This document shows positions 9,080 to 12,868 of a stretch of DNA of 12,868 bases, piece by piece. The first letter of the stretch is position 1. The number at the start of each line of letters is the position of its first letter. The position numbers and the translations under genes are program-made. The notes beneath the pieces were generated by a model that worked only from the letters and a program-made list of their open reading frames with translations, was not told where the DNA came from and did no database searches. The DNA is from Echinostoma caproni (Eukaryota > Platyhelminthes > Trematoda > Plagiorchiida > Echinostomatidae). The stretch lies in NCBI GenBank assembly GCA_900618425.1, contig UZAN01050295.1, positions 3,101 through 15,968 of the forward strand, written 5' to 3'.

Positions 9080-9217
9080 GGTATGCAAGTATGCTATCAC
9101 GTTCAAGAAGTGAGAATCCGCCAATTATCCGCCAATTATTACCATAGGATAAACAACAGTGGGGATTTGGTGATAGGAATACTGCGCGAGCTACATGCAC
9201 CAGTCGACGTGATATAG
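9080..9217 (+). other. Possible terminal exon, 45 codons (weak)
   Basis: A strong acceptor-like tract (TTTTACTTCTTTCTATAG, AG at 9078-9079) is followed at once by a frame of 45 codons that ends in TAG (9215-9217). It begins GMQVCYHVQEVRIRQLSANY and ends GILRELHAPVDVI. The stop just upstream in this frame is the TAG of the acceptor itself, so the open frame starts exactly at the splice site. There is no clear AATAAA within the next 100 bases, only GATAAATA, and I know no family for it. A tandem 11-bp repeat (9116-9137) lies inside. Confidence 0.2.
9116..9137. repeat. Tandem 11-bp duplication
   Basis: ATCCGCCAATT occurs twice in a row (9116-9126 and 9127-9137), followed by ATT that starts a third partial copy. 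An 11-bp period shifts the reading frame, so if the surrounding frame is coding, this duplication is not neutral to it. Confidence 0.85.
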
Positions 9218-9607
9218 ATAACAATCACCTTACACTGAAAAAATGTCAGCATGAAAAGGCTCACTATAGAGATAAATATATAGCTTCCTACAGCTAGACT
9301 AAACACGGATGGGATAGGAAGGGGTTTGGTGAAGGAACAAATCATATTCTGAATCCTCACTAGTGATCTCTTTCGTTAATAAGCCCGTGACAAGTATAAA
9401 AATGCTTACAGTTAAGAAAGCGAACACAAACACGAATTCTTCTTGGTGAGGTGGCAGGAAAAAAACAGTTTTGGTGCTGTAAAAAATGCACTTATGGAAG
9501 CATGTTATTTTAGAGCGGTGCAATGCAGAGAATAGGTTTTCCGGTGTTGAAAAATGCGTACATTTAAAATTTCCTAGAATAAGTTTTGAGAGACAAGTGA
9601 CCTCCAA
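9139..9607 (-). other. Overlapping hydrophobic reading frames, unidentified
   Basis: Two overlapping minus-strand frames carry likely membrane segments. The upstream one (9607 to 9299) contains EEFVFVFAFLTVSIFILVTG, then an acidic stretch (ITSEDSEYD). The other (9360 to 9139) contains VFSLAVGSYIFISIVSLFML. A strong acceptor-like TGCATTTTTTACAG lies just before TKTVFFLPP (AG opposite 9477-9478), and a donor-like ACT|GTAAGC comes after FAFLT (opposite 9409). They could be exon pieces of a membrane protein, or chance, since T-rich DNA encodes Phe, Leu and Ile often. I recognise no family, and no intact gene can be drawn. Confidence 0.15.
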
Positions 9608-9609
9608 AT

Positions 9610-10340
9610 CCCATTAGCATCAAATAGTCTGAAAGATAAGATTTAGGAATTTAGCTGAAACAAATAACACGATAAGAGCAGAATCGATATTGGACACAAA
9701 TGTCTCATATACTCAACCCACTGTCTAGACATATTGAATAAGTTTAAATATCATAAGAAGAATATGTATGAACACCATATATTCAAAGTATTTCAACAAA
9801 TTGCAAACAAAATCAAAAAGGGTGACAGTAAAAGGTTCGGAAAAAAAACAATATTCCTGTTAATTAGAAAAATAGAAAGCCGCAAAACCGACGTTTTCGT
9901 TGTCTCAAGAAAATGACGTGTGATGGGAGAGACTGGTGGCAATCTGGTCGGTGATATTTGACCTGTTTCCTTTCGCTTGCCCAGCACTCAAATGTGAACA
10001 TGTATAGAACGTGTGCTTTGGCATGAGAATATAGATTCGTTGTAACCCACAAGCTAAAAGTTGGATTTTTTTGAAAGCTTTCAGTAAAATCACAGAGATG
10101 ATTATCAGTTCTTTTTTGCGAGAGGGGCTAGCTTTTATCCAAGTGAACTTTTAACAATCAAACGTCTGTCCAAAGATTCGGCACTAGATAAGAAACTCAT
10201 CGTTTCAGTTTCAGTCTGAACAACCATTAACCACGCACTTTCGTGCGCCGGTTTTTTTGCTGCCTTTTTGCTGCCCATTTGGATGAATAATAGGACAATA
10301 CAGGAAATTTGAAGGTAGGGTCGAACATAAAATGGAGAAG
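9610..10340. other. AT-rich stretch without recognisable genes
   Basis: Only short Lys-rich or scrambled frames are present, none with a recognisable domain. A small perfect stem (CGCAC-TTTC-GTGCG) lies at about 10234-10247, just before T-runs. This is not convincing as a regulatory element in an animal genome. The right end probably includes the 3' untranslated end of the RTE element that follows, but no boundary can be seen. Confidence 0.5.
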
Positions 10341-10391
10341 TTCAGTGGTCTAAATTAGAAAAGAAATTGAGAAGATGCATGAACGTCACTG

Positions 10392-10980
10392 TTAACGACA
10401 CCCAGCCATATCATTCAGTGTCTCTAACCATCGGGTACGACCATCCCGAGGTCTCCAGCCAGGGAGTCTAACGGGACCTATGTGACCCAGACTCCTGGTC
10501 AAGGTTTTCACGCGCCGTGGCAACCTATCTGGTGACATGCCTAACACATGCCCCAACCAACGTAATCTATGGAACTCGACCACTTGCTCCAGTGGGTGAC
10601 CGAGGGTACTCAAAACTGTGCGCCTAACCTCAGCACTGTTCTTCCGGTTGTCCCACCAGATTCGTGCAACACTGCGTAGACAACGATGTTCAAACACCGA
10701 CAGTCTATCTTTGTCGTGTTTTCTTAATGATCAAGTTTCTGCGCCGTATAGCAGAACTGCCGTGGCATACACTCCACTCTTCACAGATAACCGGATGTCG
10801 CGATGACGCCACATATATTTCAGTTTGGCACACGCCAACCGAGCCTTCTATATGCCAGCTGACACTTCATCCGTGATGCGTCCACCGGGTGAGATGTAGC
10901 TGTCTAAATAACAAAACTTATCCACTTGCTCTATTACTTCTCCAGTCAGAGTGAGACTCGGTGCTGGACCGACCCAGTCT
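10392..10980 (-). pseudogene. RTE-type (SR2/SR3-like) retrotransposon, RT C-terminus
   Basis: Read on the minus strand, one frame runs from DWVGPAPSLTLTGEVIEQV through FCYLDSYISPGGRITDE, LSVKSGVYATAVLLYGAET, LSVFEHRCLRSVARIWWDN, EFHRLRWLGHVLGMSPDRLP and LPGWRPRDGRTRWLETLNDM. The KFCYLG-S-x-IS, LLYG-x-ETW and LRWLGHVLRM landmarks are the classic end of RTE-clade reverse transcriptase ORFs in flukes. Two stops break the frame: TAG at 10848-10850 and TGA at 10731-10733, the latter replacing the Trp of ETW. The C-terminus reads CR*Q*RSC at 10379-10397: TAA where CAA-like codons stand in relatives and TGA for Trp. A few residues are missing between VYATAV and LLYG. Upstream similarity fades by about 11040. 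Confidence 0.88.
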
Positions 10981-11040
10981 TGTGGTAACCATCCATACCC
11001 ATTGTAAGAAACCACAGAGTAGCGAACAAGCTCTTTTGCG

Positions 11041-11223
11041 GTGATTCTTCTACGGGCTAATACATCACGATTTATAATAAACTGTTTGACAGGGGAGAGG
11101 AGAGATCAAGACAAGTTGGAAATAGATAATTACCATTCCAGTTCCATGACCGGATGTCACTCACACTTTGGTCCTCACACATGCGCACTTATTTGGGTCA
11201 TTAGGGGCGGGTGGGGAGATGGC
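11041..11223. other. Junction between RTE and PLE remains
   Basis: No coding signal can be assigned in either strand. The left end (about 11041-11066) may be diverged RTE sequence. The right end, with GGGG-C-GGG-T-GGGG at 11205-11217, is probably the 3' untranslated end of the PLE fragment that begins at 11224 and points to the left, but I cannot set the boundary. There is no clear poly(A) or target-site duplication. Confidence 0.4.
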
Positions 11224-11377
11224 TGTGTCGTGTGTGATGTTGGCCATGGAAGACCGAGTGTTCTTACGAATTGTTATTGGGAGCATAAGGGGGGGGATTA
11301 TGTAGGTGGATTTCAATTGTTTCCGCTATGGGCAAAATGCAACTCCTAATCCTCTTAGATCGACCGGTGCGAACCAA
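11224..11377 (-). repeat. PLE 3' end, left copy of a 154-bp direct repeat
   Basis: This block is the same as 11843-11996 apart from one base (A at 11363, G at 11982). On the minus strand it encodes the C-terminal tail of the Penelope-like protein, LVRTGRSKRIRSCILPIAET onward, ending at TAA (11264-11266). The single difference is silent (GGT versus GGC, Gly). The element upstream in that reading direction is absent: at 11378 the sequence switches to an AACC-type simple repeat and then to plus-strand RT coding sequence. It is therefore a 5'-truncated end fragment or a terminal repeat copy. Confidence 0.92.
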
Positions 11378-11403
11378 CAACCAAACCAACCGAACCAACA
11401 AAA
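11371..11403. repeat. AACC-type simple repeat at the inversion junction
   Basis: A purine-clear stretch made of CCAA/AACC units, with GAACCAA at 11371-11377 and again at 11392-11398, lies exactly where the minus-strand PLE end meets the plus-strand PLE RT fragment. Template switching or microhomology joining at this motif would explain the head-to-head join. Confidence 0.6.
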
Positions 11404-11841
11404 TGAACAGCATACTCAGCGACACCATAAGATTTCAGAAAATAGCAGTGGAGAAAGATAAAACAGAACAAATAGAAAAGTCACTGTGTAAAACGCTCCG
11501 TTGTCTCAAACGGAGGGACATAATAGACACTGCCGCATTTGATCAACTCCGACCAACAGGAACGACGATCCCGAGACTTTGTGGCTCACCGAAGATACAT
11601 AAAAATGGAGTGCCTCTCCGACTGATTTCAGACATGTGTAACTCACCTTACCATGCCTTGGCTAAGTCGCTGGTAGCGATCCTGGAACCCGTGCGAGCAA
11701 AACTCGCCAATCACACAATAAAGGATTTCTACGACTTAGTGGCTAGTATTAAGGACACAAACAAACGGAATACGCATTTTATCATTCGACGTCAGTTCAC
11801 TCTTCACTAATGTGTGACTACATACAAAGTGATAATTGTGA
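11404..11841 (+). pseudogene. Penelope-like element, RT N-terminal part (inverted)
   Basis: The frame ILSDTIRFQKIAVEKDKTEQ leads to LRPTGTTIPRLCGSPKIHKN, GVPLRLISDMCNSPYHALAK and NHTIKDFYDLVASIKD. (Y/C)GxPKIHK, (I/V)PLRxI and the SP-x-x-x-LAK segment are hallmark N-terminal motifs of Penelope-like reverse transcriptases. The conserved FDVSSLFTNV, whose Asp is catalytic, appears in a different frame at 11785-11814, so one base was lost or gained near 11776-11785. A third register, 11816-11841, may continue as DYIQSDNC. The fragment lacks about the first third of the usual ORF and stops at the N (11842). It points opposite to the rest of the PLE in this window. Confidence 0.9.
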
Positions 11842-11842
11842 N
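11842..11842. other. Unknown base at a repeat boundary
   Basis: A single N separates the plus-strand PLE RT fragment from the right copy of the 154-bp PLE end repeat, which starts at the very next base. As at 1627, this suggests a scaffold join inside repetitive sequence, so the order across this point is uncertain. Confidence 0.85.
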
Positions 11843-11996
11843 TGTGTCGTGTGTGATGTTGGCCATGGAAGACCGAGTGTTCTTACGAATTGTTATTGGG
11901 AGCATAAGGGGGGGGATTATGTAGGTGGATTTCAATTGTTTCCGCTATGGGCAAAATGCAACTCCTAATCCTCTTAGATCGGCCGGTGCGAACCAA
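11843..11996 (-). repeat. PLE 3' end, right copy of the 154-bp direct repeat
   Basis: It matches 11224-11377 with an offset of 619 bases and one difference (11982). Here the upstream coding sequence (minus strand) is present and continuous: EAFRPLY runs into LVRTGR with no break, so this is the copy in its natural place at the end of the endonuclease. The stop is TAA at 11883-11885, and the rest of the repeat is 3' untranslated. Confidence 0.93.
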
Positions 11997-12466
11997 GTAG
12001 AGTGGTCGAAATGCCTCGGCCACATTAATTACGTGGTTTGATTCCACCAGGTGTGAAACGATTGAGCTGTTAATGGTCCTAATTACTCCACTGTTCAACC
12101 AGGCCGGGTGATGCTCACGGACTCGCTCAGATAAACGTCTGCTCGTGAGGCCAATTTACCCTGCCCCACAGGAACAGGTAAAAGGTATACACAGAACGAG
12201 ACGGCAGAAATAGACAATTTATCTTTGAGTTGAAAGCGCAGAAGTGGACTGGAGATGAACATAATACGCAGTTTTGCAGCGGGGAATGCTTTTCCTACAA
12301 TTGTACAGAGCTTGCATGTCATCATATCGGCAGTCGTGTCGCCCTTGAAAGGTAGCGATATGTAAACCAGTTTCTTCTCTGCAGTAATGATCTTATTTTG
12401 CAACCGATGACGACCCAGAATGTTGTCCACAAATCGCAAGGGGGTATCCGTTTTGAAGGAAAACAT
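11883..12466 (-). pseudogene. Penelope-like element, linker and GIY-YIG endonuclease
   Basis: The minus-strand frame from 12466 reads LRFVDNILGR, then KLVYISLPFKGDTTADMM and the connector to SISAVSFCVY. A frameshift near 12180-12190 moves the coding signal to the frame with FTCSCGAG, a TAA at 12156-12158, IGLTSRRLSERVREHHPAWL and NSGVIRTINSSIVSHLVES. C-x-CG-x-x-YIG-x-T-x-R-L and EHxPAWL are the GIY-YIG endonuclease signature of Penelope-like elements, which cuts the target for insertion. Here the Tyr of YIG is the TAA stop, and the Arg expected after IG is Leu. The ORF then ends at TAA 11883-11885. The domain shows this is an endonuclease-bearing (canonical) PLE, not the EN-less telomeric type. 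Confidence 0.88.
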
Positions 12467-12467
12467 C

Positions 12468-12868
12468 TCAAATAAACCTCAGTTCTGCATCAATGGTAAC
12501 GTCCGTGCATATGCTTCGCGCCCTGGTAGCGATGCAATGAATCAGGTTTCTTTTCCGTTCCAAAGGCACATAGCTTTTGAAATGGATATGCTGATTGTTC
12601 CACAATGGCTTCCTGTGGATGGCGCGTTGGACAGTTCCGTCTGATCGACGGCTTAGTAGAACGTCCAGAAATGCAAGCTGCTCACTCTCTTCGTTCTCTA
12701 GAGTAAACTTAATGTTTGGATGAGCTGAACTAAATACTTTCATGAGTCTTGGTAGATGTACACTCTCACCGACAAAGCACATAATGTCATCCAAATAACG
12801 CTTGTAAAATGTGCTGTGATCAATTGTTCGTTTTAGGATGTTATTCTTCAGCTTTGCCATGAAGATAT
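12468..12868 (-). pseudogene. Penelope-like element, RT C-terminal part, cut by window edge
   Basis: The frame is already open at the window edge (DIFMAKLKN) and contains FYKRYLDDIMCFVG. YLDD at 12786-12797 is the catalytic motif C with both Asp residues intact. FLDVLLSRRSDGTV and IHRKPLWNNQHIHFKSYVP, then RARSICTD follow, as in other PLE thumbs. It stops at TGA 12468-12470. The same frame carries on as DVFLQNGYPL, and then a base change in the C5/G5 run at 12440-12444 shifts coding to the frame of the next piece. The Met at 12860 is internal, because family members have coding sequence before it. The rest of the RT lies beyond 12868. Confidence 0.92.

Noticed and set aside
9734..9916. Lys-rich 60-codon plus-strand frame
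   Set aside because: It is what A-rich sequence encodes by composition, and three other frames overlap it on the opposite strand.
10618..10876. Plus-strand frames opposite the RTE element
   Set aside because: They are antisense shadows of the minus-strand RT coding sequence.
11041..11223. Hammerhead ribozyme expected in PLE terminal regions
   Set aside because: I looked on both strands for a CTGANGA and GAAA pair with stems and found none in this stretch.
12000..12056. tRNA-like pattern with GGTTTGATTCCACC on the plus strand
   Set aside because: The same bases encode, on the minus strand, the conserved SHLVESNHVINVAEAFRPLY part of the PLE endonuclease, and no full cloverleaf is seen.
12420..12644. 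Plus-strand frame opposite the PLE RT
   Set aside because: It is an antisense shadow of the minus-strand PLE ORF.
1..12868. CRISPR array, bacterial operon or phage
   Set aside because: No regular spaced repeats, no operon-like dense coding and no prokaryotic genes are present.

Overview
The window looks like repeat-rich DNA from an animal genome, most probably a digenean fluke of the schistosome group. It is AT-rich, has no bacterial gene layout, and carries broken pieces of three retroelement classes whose protein motifs I recognise from schistosome-type repeats: a CR1/Jockey-like non-LTR element, an RTE (SR2/SR3-like) non-LTR element and a Penelope-like element. The species is an inference, and no intact protein-coding gene can be supported.

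Layout. Bases 1-2640 have no recognisable gene. They hold two tRNA-like Pol III promoter patterns of the kind that head SINEs (minus strand near 1050-1215, plus strand near 2097-2160) and a 24-bp duplication around an N at 1627. A 19-bp palindrome lies at 2647-2665. From about 2886 to 5782 a plus-strand CR1/Jockey-like element can be followed in order through an endonuclease with a GDYN motif, a linker, a reverse transcriptase with DADD in place of YADD, and two successive homologous C-terminal modules. Many frameshifts and stops make it an old, dead copy. Bases 5783-10340 are about 4.6 kb of AT-rich DNA with no recognisable gene. They hold only weak candidates: two possible plus-strand exons (7980-8038 and 9080-9217), a minus-strand pair of hydrophobic reading frames (9139-9607), and a G-rich run near 6806-6833.

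From 10392 to about 10980 lies the minus-strand C-terminal end of an RTE element. From about 11224 to the right edge is a rearranged Penelope-like element. The C-terminal half of its RT (YLDD motif) and its GIY-YIG endonuclease run on the minus strand from 12868 to 11883. An N-terminal RT piece runs on the plus strand at about 11404-11841. It sits between two direct copies of the element's 3' end that differ at one base in 154, and the right copy begins exactly after the N at 11842. So the PLE is either a genuine inverted, head-joined insertion or partly an assembly product.

The elements do not act as a pathway. All coding remains are non-functional as they stand, and the window reads as intergenic or intronic DNA filled by retroelements of different ages. 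The CR1-like copy is the most decayed. The two PLE ends are nearly identical, which implies a recent duplication or an assembly effect.
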